Counted from the first letter of the stretch, positions 12,113-26,175 are shown. The stretch: 64,000 nt of DNA from Nymphaea colorata (GCF_008831285.2 NC_045138.2:17703934-17767933); one strand, 5' to 3'. Program-made: numbers and translations. Notes: generated by a model from the letters alone, not told the origin.

Positions 12113-15100
12113 ACCTTGACCCAGCCAACATGCCATTTTGATCCATTCAACCAGAGCCTTCAAAGACAGTAATCTTCTTTACTTAGAAAATTTTCATGTT
12201 TCTTGATTTGAAGCCCTGCTCGCTTGATTTGTGCAGTGACCAAGAAAGAAATGTTTATAAATATTTGGGCCATCAACTTGAATTTGGCTCAGTCTGGGCT
12301 CATGAAAGTTCAAGTTGGGCAATCATGGAGCTGACACACTTGCTCTTGCCATAAATTAACCCATCAATGTGGTAAGAATCAGCATAAAGGAATCAACCCC
12401 AATGAAATATTCTAAAGCAGGAATTCCTTGAACACTTCTGACAATGCTTTTATTGTTTATTTTTAATTTATTCTTCTTCTTTGGTTTTTGGTGGGCATCA
12501 GCTGCAGTGGCACTCCATTTACCCTACAATAGAATATGAAACTCACCTCAGTTAAGTAAGTGAAAAATAAACATAATTCACCAATGGTTAATCAAACCTT
12601 GAGAATAACTTGAGAAATTTGAAAATCAACCAATCAAACTCAGAACGTGTAAGAAACATTTTCTGATTGCAGGCGCTCCGGGGTTTGGCAGATCATTATC
12701 AGATTATATATAAAAAAAAAATGAGATTAATGCAGTATTAAACTCTTGATATCGTTCAACTTGAAGATCTTAATTTTCAGTATCCCATACCTTTTGAGAT
12801 ACAAGATAGATGTCTTTGAATAAAATAATAATGAGCTAAAAAGATTTAAGCATTTTATTGATAGGTACCTTTGTGGAAATTTTGTATTTTTCAAAATCTT
12901 TTTGGAGAAGTCATGGGAATTAATATAGAACCTAGAAACCATCTCATTATTTCCTCGAAGTCAGCTTTACTATTTTCTGCTACGAAAATTAACTTTTCTA
13001 ATCTTTGAAAATGGATGCGCATTACCAAGAATAAGTTTACTAACAACAACTGGGATTACTAAAATATAAATTGCATTTTTAAACTATTAATCTCTAGAAT
13101 GTGCTAACAATAAATGCCAATTCATCTATAGAAGCGGACAATGGAGCGCTGTTGATGTCTAATGCTTGAAAATATATTTTTTTTTTCCTTCATGAAAGTG
13201 GAAGATTTAATGGGATCCAGATGTTGTACTTCTTCCCTAATTTTGGGCAAAGTGGCATTCTTGTTTTGGATAAAAGATGAAAGATTCTAGCTTCTAAAAT
13301 GATATTTTTTCTAAGCTCGTTACAGAGTATTGCACATCATTTAAATAAAATTGAGACAATTGAGAGAACCGCACTCTTAACTTTTGAACGAATAATAACA
13401 TATTCGAAACTTTTATATCCACCCTCTTGAATTAGACATGAAAAGGCAGTTAGGTGAAAAATTTTCAAACTTGTATGTGTTTGCTGTACATCATTAAACA
13501 CCAGGAGCCTTTTCACATTTTAAAAACAATTGTAAACTAAAGGATTTGCACAGCTATTAGCTTCATCTTCTTGGTTTGGTTTTTATAGTTATAGTGGGTT
13601 AGATGTTTCTACCTTACTATTGAGGCGGCCATTAGGGGGCGGAGTCAGAATTTTTTTGAAGCGGGACTAGCAATAAATTTTACATTTTTAAAGACATCAA
13701 CATGTAAATGAGAAAAATTGCGCTGAGTTATAAATAAAAAACTAAATATTTTTGTGGGTCATGTACGCATTGACCACACCTACCTGCGCCCCTAGCTGCT
13801 AGTTTTGTATCAAACAAATTCTATGAAGTTGGGGGTTAAATTAGAAGTCTTTAGCAAAAAAAAAGAAGAACAATAGTGTCATGACTTTGATATATGTTTT
13901 TGCTAAAAGTAGAACTTCCACTTTAACTCTCTTTTTCAACTCGATCTGATGTTATTTTTCACGGAATATGTCACATAGGTGCGAGTGTGCGGATGACATG
14001 ACAATTCAAAATAAAAAGAAGAATGTAGGGACAAAGCGCGCAATGGCACACATAAGCTCAATATCAACAACACGTACTCGGCTCGACGCGACTCAACTTT
14101 TATAGATTCATTCAACATTTTACTTGTTTCTAACTTTAAAAGTTTTTGAAGTCTAAATTGCAGAAACCTGTATAACAAAGAAACACACTCTTGGATGGAA
14201 CTCTTGACCTCCTTCAACAACACTCAGAAGCTATCTTGAGGTCATTGTTTTAGCAACATGGAGGCGAAATCAAGATATTAAGAGGGAGCCAAACAGGAAC
14301 CGGATTTCTTGGCTTCTTCCATCAGTCTGTCATATCACATTGTTTTGCTCATTGTACCACATGCAACTCTGACACCTCCATACGTCACCCACCACACACA
14401 CACTCTCTCTCTCCCTCCTTTTGATGTCCAAGGAAAGAAAGCCTGTCCCTTTCTTTTTTAGAGTTCCAATAATCAATTTCATCGTCAGTGGGAGTAGGGA
14501 CTCAGAGCATGTGGGGCACTTAGTCAGAGCTCCAATTTTTGAATACACTACCTCCCATGAAGAAGAGAGAGAAAGCGAGACCCATATAGTTTAAGAGAGA
14601 GATAGGGAAACTTAAACCACACATAGAAAGAGAGAGATATATATTTATAAACTATAAATTTTAAGAGAGAGAAAGAACTATAAACTATAAAATTTCAGGA
14701 GAGAGAAAGAGCAGCACTAAAACTTTCAAGATTCCAATCTTGGGGAATGTGATTTGGAGTCCCCCAATATCTCCCCCCCCCCCCTTCACTGGGACCCTCT
14801 CTGCACCCGTTGTGTCCTACATTCCTCAATCCTCTCATGTTTTCACATTACTCCTCTATAGTACTACTACTCAGCCAATGTTCCCTCATCAAGTCTCCCT
14901 GTCTTCCATTTATATGTACACATCTACTGTTTATTCTTGCCAAACACTGTTTCGCCCTTTATCCAGCTTGCGGGGGTGAGTAAACTTGCTGTGTTTGCAG
15001 GTGGGAAAGTGTCCGCGGTTGCCCTAGCCGCGGGCAAGTTCTCCCCGGAACGCATCCGTTCACCACTTCGGACTGCCTACCAAACACCAACTTGTGTGAA

Positions 15101-18100
15101 CTTTGACCTGAAGGACTGCCTATATATGTTCACCGTTACATATATATGTATGTGTATATATATATGTGTGTGTATGTGTGTGAGAGAGGACTTGCGTGTG
15201 GGATGTTCGATCAAGTTGGGTAGTTTGATCTGAATCGAGGATGTCAACATGGATGCGGCTCTTGGATCACTTGCAAGTAGTGGCAGAAGCTCGTGTTTGA
15301 ATTCCTCTGATTTCTAATCCGAAGTGTGGTTTGAGGAACAAAAAAAGTCTCTTGATTCATTGATCAGACAACATGTGGATCAGATCTCATTTGGGCACTG
15401 TGTTGGATCTAACTTTCATCCAGATACCGTATTTCCGGCCGGTAGTTGGAGATTATGTTCTTAAAATGACAAATGCTTTATCCTCAACTTTTGTCCAACT
15501 GGTTCTAACCCGAAACCAAGTTCTTTGGATCTGGATCTGGATCTGGTTCCCATTCCATGAGACTAGACGCATGTGGGGATGTGGGGACTATCCACTATTC
15601 AGCTAACTGGATTCAAGCATTGCAGTTCAATTTGGAGTAAGATGCAACTGTAATACTTTCTTAATGCCTCTCTTGACTTTGTTATAGCCGCTTTAATTAA
15701 AGTTATTAGATGTGAACATTAAACAGCAAAAGTTTAGTTCAACAATCCAGGTCCTCCTTATGGAAACCCAAGTTTAAGTTTATTTTAGTAATCCCCTCCT
15801 AAATGATGCAAGCACAAGCTAGCTCATCTACATAAAATACGTTGTTCATATTCTTTTTTCTTTTTTCTTTTTAATGACGGAGTAAATAAATGAGTTTATT
15901 TAAGTCAATTCAAGCTCGTTTATTGTGATGCATGTGCTGTTTCAGAGTTCAAAATAATAAAAGGTTTTCTTCTTTCTTGTTTTTAAATGAAGAGGAGCCA
16001 TTCAAAGGCCAAAACACTTATTGGTTTTGATCCCTAAGAGCCAAACCCCAATTGGGCCCCTTGTCCTATGAAGACAAGACCATAAAAAAATCACAATGTG
16101 AAGAGTGTAAGGATTGGAACTTGATCTATGATAATCCATCAGAAATTTCAAAATTTTAAACTTTAAGGGACTGTTTGGAATTAGTAATACTCCATGCATC
16201 TGCCTCAAAAATTAGGATAGGTTCAAAGAACAATTTAGAAGTTATATCATGAATCTACCCTTGTTTTTGAGACAAATACATAGAACAGTAACCTTCTTTT
16301 ATTGTTGCCTAACAACCCTAGATGTCTTTTTGCTTGTTAAATACTAGAAAAATGCTATTTTTTTTCCTGCTAGTATATATCATTCTAATTGTGAAAGAAA
16401 TATACCTACTCATATATGGCGTAAGAAGTAAGTTTTTATTGTTTTAATTCACCGATGAGGCATTCAAACTAATTCTATATGATAAGCTTAGCACTTATAC
16501 CTATGAAGGCATACGTCACTGCAATTCCACTTGACACCTATCGGGATAATAAATGGCTCATCTTGCCGTGACCTTATCTTGGATGTTCAATATTTAACTG
16601 TGCTACCAAAGATGCCTCGGGGAAGTAAAAATTATATATATATTTTAATTGGCGGTTATCTAGTAGATATACTACCAAGTTATTGCTGACAAACCCCGAG
16701 ATATTATTACTATGAAGGATAAACAAAGATCCAGAGTTTTGATTCAAAATCATATGGATTCAATATTTGTTGCTTAGAGAAGTGATGGTCCTAGTTGGTT
16801 TGACTAAAACCCTAATCAACCTGATTCAATTGTTTGAATCTAGTGTATTTGATTGAGACCTAAAATTAATTGGTTGCTGTTTATCGAGTGGATTGATCCT
16901 TAACGACGAGTTTAGATTATCGATAACAATTTTGGTTTAAGCCTGCAAGTTGAACACACTGTTCTGTTGGATGATGAGAGAAGGCACCAAGTTTATTGGG
17001 CATGTCAGAGTTTGCAATTGGAACTCACCTCTGCCTGAAGCAAACCCAACAAGACAAATGCTTGCATTTTTCTAAGGGAATAGCAGAAGGGCAGCTTCAT
17101 TATTAAAACTAAGAAAACCCAAGATTCCTTTACTTCAACTATACTTTGGCCTTCCTTAATACCTGCAACCTCACAATCTAATGGTATTATTTTTTAGGGT
17201 TTTTACTGATTCCAAGCAAATGGATGATGCGCTGGTGATCTCATGAGTGTCAGAAGGGGTTCCACTTCTCTGATGCCTGACCACAAGGAGTCACTCTGTC
17301 TTTACAAAATCCAAGCAACATTGGCATATGATTCTTTCTGAACCTCATCTAAATGGGATCAGGCTTTAATGGTGAAAGGGACCTCCACTTCACAGGCAGC
17401 TTCTCTCACTGAAGTTGCAAGGTGGACCACAGTCCACAGTCTAACTAAATCATCATGTTTCAGCCAGAAGATGGCAAAACCCACTTTATTTGGTAGCAGA
17501 TAATGTTTGAACCTTGTGAGAAGAAGAAAAAGTGCCAACAATTTATCATACATTTCTAGATAAGCCTCTGCATTCAATCCTCCCTTTTGGGTATGTGCAA
17601 GATGATCCAGCTTCTGGATTCATGAAATGCTGTTATTGTTGCTTCCATTACTGCAAGAGTTGTGTCAACAATTGAAGAAGTTGGATTTTAAGATCTTCAA
17701 GCAGTGGTGGAGGAAGGTGTGGGCTGATGTGGACCATTGCCCTCACCAGATCATACAAATCGCCTTGTTTATATGTTAATGCGTCTGTGATTTGTATCTT
17801 ATTTATATATAGATGCTGGGTATAGTTTAAAAATTAAAGCATTAGTGCCCTTAACCGGAAATTTCTGGCTCCGCCACATGATCAAGTTGTCAAGCTGGTG
17901 TCTGCAGGTAAGGTCTCCTGTCGTCAGTTCAATTCTTGTAAGCATTATATCTATATGATAATAGGGTAGAAACATTATACTAAGTGATCTGCATTGGGAA
18001 ATACGGGGAAACAACATCGGCCTGGACCTTGGGGTTCGACTCTTTTCCAAACGGTAGGTTGTAAGTTTTTCGCTCATCTAGATCTTCAAGTTGAAGGAGG

Positions 18101-18561
18101 CAAAGGATTTAAGGTTTACATCACAAATATTTGTTTACTGCTCGAATTTGATGGCATGAGCTTGAAATTTCTTCAAGAAATTAACAAGTCGCGGGGGATC
18201 TTAATTGATCTCTTTAATTAATCAAGCATTGTTCCATGTTGTAGAACATATTAGATTAAATTTTTTCTTGAATCATACAAAAATACCAAAATCAACTACA
18301 TGATTGATTTAAACAGGATTGATAGGTGTGTCTGAACTGTTGTTATCTAACAAGTGTCCGGCTCCGCGTTGTCGACATGGCAGACCCACATGCCAAATGG
18401 CATGTAATTGAGACAAAGCTGCAGGAACCTTGCCAAACTGGTAAGGCTGTTGGGAAAGTGAACAGTGGCAGTGTATTTTAGCATTGTTCAAGCTCCACTA
18501 GCAGATGAGATTATCAAATTTGACAAAAACCCTAGAGAGCTAGTGGCTTCAGGGAACTCAC

Positions 18562-18563
<2 letters not shown>
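12113..18563. other. Long gene-free stretch with TE traces
   Basis: No protein-coding gene is recognised. A segment of about 170 bases at 13634-13801 begins agggggcggagtcaga and ends gcgcccctag, which looks like a decayed hAT-type element without a convincing target duplication. Around 14560-14715 there are repeated (ag)n and ataaactataaa blocks followed by a C-run (14772-14784), reminiscent of a plant promoter or leader, but no coding exon follows that I can recognise. 15525-15546 has an atctgg hexamer repeat. Confidence 0.5.

Positions 18564-18599
<36 letters not shown>
18564..18599. repeat. (GA)n microsatellite
   Basis: About 17 GA dinucleotides. The flanks (18460-19000) are moderately GC-rich with open frames on both strands, none recognisable. 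Confidence 0.95.
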
Positions 18600-18600
<1 letters not shown>

Positions 18601-19178
18601 CCATAGTAGCAAATTGTGGGCTCCCCATGGAAGGAGGAAGAGAAAGGTGCTGTGGGACAATGATGCGGTCAAAGGCATTTTCTCTCACTGATTCTGACTC
18701 TGTTGGTGCTGAAACAACAGGTGGATCTTTGGGATAGTGGCAGTTGGTGCTATCTCTGCACCATCGAAGGGTGTGACAGAAAACGGGAAGTGGTATCCCA
18801 ATGAGAAAGAAAGAAAGAGATCAGAAGATGGGAGTTTTGAAGGGGCTGCTGTGGGAATGGCGATGAGTTTCCGCATAGAAGTAATAAAAGTCGGTGGTTG
18901 GTACACTGGCGTTCCCTCCTTCAATGACATGGGATACTTCTGCTCCCCATTCAAAGCAGTCATGTGCAATGCATATGCCGAGAGAGATGGTCAAGGGGAT
19001 TAACCAGGAGCTCCACGATAACGATAAGGTCGGACAGTCTGTTGTGGAAGGTTGGAGGATTTTTTATTAATAAGTTATATATATATATATATATATATAA
19101 AAGTATGATCAATAGGTCAGGGACAAAAACCAAACTCTTTAAATGTGACATCTAAAGTTTCATTTTTGAAATCTGACA

Positions 19179-19274
19179 TTAACAATATGATGTTAAGGAT
19201 GGGATGATGCAAAATGCATATTGATCTTAACAATATGATGTTAAGGATGGGTTGATGCAAAATGCATATTGATC
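19179..19274. repeat. 48-bp tandem duplication
   Basis: 19179-19226 and 19227-19274 differ at a single base (gggatg versus gggttg). The unit starts ttaacaatatgatgttaagg and ends catattgatc. It is non-coding. Confidence 0.95.
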
Positions 19275-19490
19275 ATTTTTTGGGTTTTAATAGTGTATTT
19301 ATAATAACAAAAATGAATGGCACTCATAGCATGAACATTTTCCATAAAAACAGCTTGATTCAAGCGTGTTTTATATGAAAATAGTTTTTAGAAATATATT
19401 AGGATGTTTATATTTTATTTAAAATAAATGTTTAACAAAAAATTAAATGGTATGGTTTTTATCTTTGGCTTAAGTGTTTGGTTTTACCAA

Positions 19491-19491
<1 letters not shown>

Positions 19492-19557
<66 letters not shown>

Positions 19558-19558
19558 T
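19492..19558. repeat. (CT)n(TA)n compound microsatellite
   Basis: A CT tract runs directly into a TA tract interrupted once by gta. Confidence 0.95.
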
Positions 19559-20270
19559 ATCAGCAAATGATGAGAGGGAAATGTGAATAGTGTCAAGTTA
19601 AAGACTCAAAGTTTTCTTGCAAAATTCTTGTGGTTGAGAGTCGGTCTCATCATGAAAAAATCATTATCATATGACCTACCATGTTTTTATGGAACCAGAT
19701 TAACTTATGGGGGGTGGAATTTAGCTCTAGCTAATAATAATGGAGATTCAATCAGGTTTGAGCCAACGAAAAATCTAGGCATTGATCTTCAAGATTGACT
19801 CAGCAAGGGCCCAACTTCGAAACTAAACTAGGTCATGCCGGGATCCACATGCTTTGTAAGTAGTTCAGACTCGGCCGTGTTCATTGTTTGCCTGCTTCTA
19901 CGTTGGATCTTCCATGATCAGACGAAAGACAGTGGCAATGCTGAAAACTAGTGACACGCGGGCTTGATTAAGCTGATTGAAAAATATTAAAAAAAATACG
20001 CCAATGTAGTTTGATTAATTATAACCGTGTGAATATGATCACTGTTCATGATCGAAACCAACAAGTGTGGGAGATTTTATATCCAGAACATGCCTACTCT
20101 CTGGAAGTACGCCGTAGAATTAATGAATCAAAATTTGAGCGTACCTGAACGGAAAAAATGATTAAGTTGATTTCTGCAGAAAGATGAACGGTTTTGCAGG
20201 TATAATAATATCAATCTACTTGTATCCATCGATGAGAACAAATCACAAATATATAAAGAAACGAGGAGAC
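19559..20270. other. Intergenic, nothing recognised
   Basis: AT-rich sequence with many stops and no repeat boundary that could be placed. Confidence 0.5.
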
Positions 20271-20278
20271 ATCAAACT

Positions 20279-20831
20279 TCAGCCTGGCCACCGGGTCGGG
20301 CTGCCGCCGGTACCCGGCCCGACTCGGTCCCGGGCCTGGGCTTGGAACTTTTTTTAACGGGCCTGATCTTGTCGGGCCTGGCCCGACCCGATACTTAACG
20401 GGTCGGGCCCGGGCTTGATCCTTTGATTGAAACATGAAGGTACAAAATTTCCTCCCAAGGCCTCTGGACATGGCCATCTTACACCTCCTCTCACTCTCTT
20501 ACCCGAGCCTCACGCTTCCTTACGGAACCCTAAACACCCTTTCCTTTCTCCCTTTACAACCTCGCTCGGCCTTGTCTGTGTTGGGAGTCGAGACAACGGT
20601 TTAAGACAAAAATAATGGAGAGAGTGGAAGAAAGAGAAACCGGCTCGGCCCGTTAATAATCGGGCCGGACCGGGCCTCGGGCACAAGCTCAAGCCCAAGG
20701 CCCGATTGATGATCGGCCCGGCCCGACCCGATTATAAACGGGCCGAGCTTTGGGCTTGCCAAATACCTTATTCGGGCTCAAATTTGATTTTTTTATCGGG
20801 CCGGGCCAGCTCGGCCCGATGCCCAGCCTTA
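20279..20831. mobile_element. Non-autonomous hAT-like element, 553 bp
   Basis: The left end tcagcctggccaccgggtcgg and the complement of the right end, taaggctgggcatcgggccg, match at most positions as terminal inverted repeats. Flanking octamers atcaaact (20271-20278) and atcgaact (20832-20839) agree at 7 of 8 positions, fitting an 8-bp hAT target duplication with one later mutation. The ends are very rich in cgggcc/gcccga words; the centre has no transposase. A matching terminus occurs at 27914. Confidence 0.75.
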
Positions 20832-20839
20832 ATCGAACT

Positions 20840-21468
20840 CACCATAACAGAATATGGCTCCGTCTACACTGTAATGCTGACATCGCAGGGCGTAGGGGAA
20901 AATGTTGCTTAAGACATGCCGGAAATGTACAAGTTGGAACACGCAGTTCAAAGCAGGTGCAACTTCCCTGTTTATCCAACTTTTCTGGATAAGTGGGTGC
21001 ATCCCATTAATGTGAGTTCCAGTGTTCCACCTAAAGCTTCGTATTGGAATACGCTCACATTTTTGTCACCTTCTCCAACCATTTACTAAAATTTCTTCTT
21101 AAGATTCCACCCCGTGGCAGAAGTTATTTATTTTTCTCTTGTCCACTGTGGCCTATTGATTTTTTTTAACGTCGATGGTTGAAATGTGCAAACAATTCTC
21201 ATACTAAAGCACTAAATCTTGCTGGTTGTAAAAATTTCCAATTTTTGATGTGTTTGTAACCATGTTTATGAACTTATAACTTTTGCCCTTGGAGACACAC
21301 ACAGATACATAAGAAAAATCAATGCTGCCCGATGCCAGATGGCTATGATTTAAAATTTATTACTAAAAGACTGCAAATCATATAAATTGTTTTCGCTTCA
21401 TAAACCATTATTAATGCCATTATAACTACTTTTTTGGCAAAAAATTTTCATTTCAGCCTTCAAACATA

Positions 21469-21470
<2 letters not shown>
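20840..21470. other. Intergenic, nothing recognised
   Basis: AT-rich DNA between the hAT-like element and the AT microsatellite. No frame or repeat was recognised. Confidence 0.5.

Positions 21471-21550
<80 letters not shown>
21471..21550. repeat. (AT)40 microsatellite
   Basis: Uninterrupted AT dinucleotides over 80 bases, followed by a short acacac block. This is the longest simple repeat in the window. It is self-complementary and can extrude as a cruciform. Confidence 0.97.
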
Positions 21551-21559
<9 letters not shown>

Positions 21560-23179
21560 TATATGACAGTAAAAAATGTGAATTAATATTATTTTCTCAA
21601 CACCCATATACCAAATATTGCATATTGGCACCATTTGATGCTCCCACAGAGAAAGAGAGAGAGAGAGAGAGGCACTGAATGGCACTTCAACTTTTAGTTT
21701 GGTAACTCTTCCTTTTGTTTTGGTACCGTCCAAATTTGAAACAAAAAATGACTGCCTACCAACCTCACCCTAACCATTGCCTCAACCCCCACAAGGATAA
21801 AACAGCTAACTCATTCATTTATACAACTCCAAAATCATCAGTTGTGAGGCATCAACAAGGATGCTATTATGCTTTATTGTAGATCTGAAGAAGTTTTTTG
21901 CCTTGTCAACCGCAATTACTCCAAATACATTTCAACTATGAATGAGTTTGCTCAATTTATAAATAATATACATTTAACTCGTTGCAAGTTAAAATCTAAA
22001 TCTTATTTCACGAATATGCTTGTTTTATCTATATACATAATGGAAAAGGAATAAATATTTTGTAAATGATACATTTTGAAATTAATTAGCAAACTTAACC
22101 ACCACCGGCTAGCACTAAAAGATTCCGCTCCTTTTTGACACTAACAAAAAATGTTAATGAAGTGGAAAAGAAGGAGTTGGTGAGTCTTAGAGGTGGCTAG
22201 TCTTTGTTTTGACCTCCCATGGTAGCAACTTTCTTGCACTCAAAAGTTAGGACATTGATATGCAAGCTGAAACATAAAAAAAAAAAATCATAAGAAACAC
22301 CAAAAGCAGCAGAGTACATTGAGGGGATGAGGAAGTACAAAAATTTCAACAGGATAAATATTTCCTTCTTCTCATTGAAAAAGATAATAAAAACATTAGT
22401 AAAAACGCTAGCTGCACGTGAAACTGGGTTTTTGAAGGGTGTTTAATTAAAAAACACTGAATCAAATAGTGTTGAACTGCAATTCTACACTCATTATAAG
22501 GCTGCCCAAGCACCTGAAAAGCTCGCAATCTAACAAAGTTAATAAATCCAGATTCTTGATCTTATTACTTTTAGGGCCTGGCCTTTATATAAATATGCAC
22601 CTCAAATGGTTCTTTTATATAATTGAAGCCCATCAATCTCGCATTCCGTGGCTTTTATATTCACTTCTTTCTTGTTTTCCCTTTTCCCCATTTTAATGAC
22701 ATATTTTTGAAAAATAAAAATAAAATTTGTGACATTTTTTTTGCTTTATCAGCAAAATTTGGGAATTAAAAAATATTTACATAATAATGATAATATTTAC
22801 AAGAATAAAAAATAAAAAAATCATAAAAATTCAACATGAAAATAAGCAATGTTTTATAATTCCTTAATGACAGCCACATTTTGGTGATACTTTGAGAATA
22901 CCACAATCTGTTCCTTCTTTTGTTGCATTGGCTTTGGATATTATCACAATTTTTGAAAACATCACATGTATCTGTAACTATGATTGTATATTATAAGCCT
23001 GCCCCACCTACCAAACTTCAGTACCCAGAACCTCCTTTGTCCCGAACTCGAACCTTCGCACATTGGGCCCATGTCTTGTTGACCACGACTGAAAGCAAGA
23101 TTGAATATTACATAGCTAAGCTAAAATAAGATTCATTTAAGAAGTGGCCGAGTGAGACTCTTATCTATATTTGAGGGGC

Positions 23180-23227
<48 letters not shown>

Positions 23228-23583
23228 TTTGGTAGCAACCAAACCAATAGGCATGGACAAAATCAGTCGTTTTAAATATGATATTTAAGTTTTTTTTTTT
23301 TTTTTTTGTTAAATCTAACCCTAGCCAAGGGGAAACTGGCGGGGCTTACACGGCACTTATTAGTGGCTTGTGCACTGGTAATCAGCTGAAAGTGGTTTGT
23401 GGTTTATATCATGAGATGCACTCAAAACCAAATCACTTTTACTGTACTGATTGATGGTCACTGAGCTTTTTATTCACTGGGGATGATATGTCACCTTTGT
23501 AGAAAGTACTTAGTAAGGCATTTGGTGGCTCATGTCTCCATCATTATCTCTGCTATTCTGGTCCTTGTTAATGTGAATCAGCT
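21551..23583. other. Intergenic, AT-rich, with a TA microsatellite
   Basis: Contains a GA tract at about 21653-21671 and a TA tract at 23184-23224. No coding region was recognised. Confidence 0.5.
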
Positions 23584-25660
23584 ACACAATGATGGATCGG
23601 CTCTTATCTGGCCGGGCCAAGCTGGGCCGGCTTGATGCATGTGTGGTAACATGCTTAGAATGGTGTGTTTGCATTAGAGAAGGTCATGTCTAATGCAATC
23701 GCCACATCGTAATTTGTGATAATTTCTTCTGGTGGATAAGTTAATGTCTCATTAACATATAAGTGGAGAAAAACATTTTCAATTAATTAGTTATATGTGT
23801 GTGTAATTAAACTTTAATGACATTCACTTTTATCTGACCTAGCTAGGCCGTCCAACTCCCAAGCACAACTTGTGCTGCTATTATTCACAAATCTAATTGC
23901 ATGAGAACTAAAAACCTCATCCTTTCCCTCGTCAATAAGGCATAGAGTTGCATCCACGTTTGACGTAGCGACAACAGTGTCAATTAGGTACCCCACATCA
24001 CCACATATGTGCGATAGAACCATTCCAAAAACATTGGATATAAAGGAAAATTTAATATCTGATTAATAAAACAGATCACATTTGGATTTAAGAAATGACA
24101 TCTGATTGGATTCAAATACAGATTTAGATATAAATGAATATCCTATTAGATACAAATGCAGATCAAATTATTTATTTTTAAACATACATCCCATATCCGA
24201 TACTCTTACATTTTTAAAGTTGGTCAAATTCAGTTTTCCGATTTGGTTATAAATGGAGAATTCAGATTCAGATTACGAAATTGGGTCTTGGGTTCGAATT
24301 CAGATGTGACTTTTCTTAGTTCGTATTAGAATGCGAGTTTGTGAATATCTGCAAAAGCAGATATGGTTAAGGGTATATTTGAGTTGAATCTAATCAGTTG
24401 ACGTCTCTACTCATACACCACAAACACATATATAATGCTGGCTGATAATGAAAGACCTCATTCACCAAAAGCTTAAACAACCATGTAAAGCCCTTTAGAA
24501 AAATAAATAAAGGTAAAACTAAAAGATAATTTATGAATATTTTCATTTAGGAATGAAATCTTATTAAAATTGGAAATGAAAATGTAAAAATAGAACATAA
24601 TTTATGAATCTGTTCATTTAGGAAAGAAATCTTATTTAAACTTGGAAATAAAAGATATAGGATTAAAAATAATTTATTAGTCTTTCATTTAAGAAAGAAA
24701 TCTTATTGACAATTGGAATTCAACAAGCTGGTGATACATATATAAAATGGAAAATTCACCCCAGGCACCACCACTATTCATGGGAATGATAGAGAATCCC
24801 AAGCTCCTTTGGGCATTCATCCATAGATCTATTCCAATTTCCCTTTAACTATTATATTTAAAGTCTTTTTTTGAAATCTAACCTTTATCAATGTGATCTT
24901 AGGTTGATGCACAATATATTGTATGTTCATTTTTTGTTGTTGTTGTAATAGTGTTTTATAATAAGCAAAAATGAATTGCTCTCAAAGCATCAACATTTTG
25001 GTAAAAAGAAATCGATATTTTTCATAAAACAACGAGATTCAAAACATGTTTTATATGAAATAGGATGTTTATCTTTTATTTAAGATAACAATTTAGCAAA
25101 ATAGTACTCCTGTCTATGCTGTGGCGGCGGTCCAGTTTAATCAAGTCTGGTTTCTTTTAGTATGTTGCGCCTCCTTATGTGTCCTCTTGTATTGTTCCAC
25201 CCTCCTTCAGGGCCTCTCACAGCAAGATATTGAGGCACTACAGCATCGGGTTTCGGATGAGGAAGGGCGCTCTCACAGACGTACTTGCCATCAATACTGT
25301 ATTTCAAAGTCAGGACTAACCTTACCAAAAAGATAAAGACTGTCTTGAAAGGTCAGGACTGATTCTTCTTGAAAGGTCAAGACTGTCTTGAAAGGTCAGG
25401 AATCATTCTTCTTGAAAGGTCAAGACTGATTATGGAAGGACTTTTGGTTTTCATCTCCTGAAAGGGTTAACATGTGATGGTTGTTGGATTGCAAGTTTTG
25501 CTAACAAAGCTTGTGGTATTGGTTTCGCCGTCGGACTTTTAAGTGCCAAGTTGGGTGTTTCTAATTATTGAATACGATTCATGCCAATGTTGGGGTTTTA
25601 GGTTGTTGGATTTGGATTTGGATAATAACATGTAAGGGTTTTAGGTATTAAATTTATGGT
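23584..25660. repeat. Dispersed repeat A, copy 1 (2.08 kb)
   Basis: Near-identical in direct orientation to 36243-38146. Shared text runs from acacaatgatggatcgg to gtattaaatttatggt. Copy 1 has about 155 extra bases (about 25290-25447) built of gaaaggtcaggact/gaaaggtcaagact tandem units that copy 2 lacks. Both copies hold a diverged triplet of about 70-bp units (tcatttagga.tgaaatcttatt) near 24530-24720. No transposase, reverse transcriptase or clear terminal inverted repeat was seen, so its class is open. The two copies carry similar 68-69 aa open frames whose differences are mostly amino-acid changing, which argues against selection. Confidence 0.9.
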
Positions 25661-25681
25661 TTCGCCGTCCACTACTTCCTC

Positions 25682-26175
25682 TACAAATAGTGGAGTTCAT
25701 CTCCCTTCCATTCCCCTGCATTGACGCTGCTTCCTGGTGTTCATCTCCAAAAGGAAGAAAAAAAAGTGAGGTAATTCTCCAATCCCTTCTTTCATTTTCT
25801 GTGACGCCAAAGTATACTTTCTGTGACACCAAAGTTAATATGTCACTTGTTAGCTTTATGTAGTCAAGTTTGCATTGTATATATATATATATGTGAATTA
25901 ATGTCACTGGTTGAGCTTGGTCAACCGCTCGACCTTCAAAATTTTCCTTCTCGTTATTGATGGGAGAGCTTCGTGGAAATGCAAGCCACCTTGACAAAAT
26001 GTTTAGATGATAAATTCCAAATGTTCGATTCCCAATTGCTAAATACTTTGGTGTCACAGAAAATGAAAGAAGGGATTGGAGAATTACCTCATTTTTTTTC
26101 TTCCTTTTGGAGATGAACACCAGGAAGCAGCTTCAATGCAGGGGAATGGAAGTGAGATGAAATCCACTATTTGTA
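25682..26175. mobile_element. Foldback / long-TIR element, 494 bp
   Basis: The left arm 25682-25815 (134 bases) is the reverse complement of the right arm 26043-26175 with only about five differences. Both ends read tacaaatagtgga inward. The loop of about 227 bases is non-coding and includes a TA microsatellite. Long inverted arms fit a Mutator-type MITE or foldback element. No 8-9-bp target duplication was found; only the TA at the very tips could serve as one. Confidence 0.85.

Noticed and set aside
21471-21550. Interpreting the (AT)40 tract as a functional origin or matrix-attachment site
   Set aside because: It is a plain microsatellite; nothing else in the sequence supports a functional role.
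23814-24023. Similar 68-69 aa frames in both copies of repeat A (also 36475-36681)
   Set aside because: The two copies differ mostly at amino-acid-changing positions and no domain is recognisable, as expected for non-coding repeat sequence.
25137-25336. Open frames on both strands inside repeat A near 25.1-25.3 kb
   Set aside because: Short, overlapping on opposite strands, and disrupted differently in copy 2.
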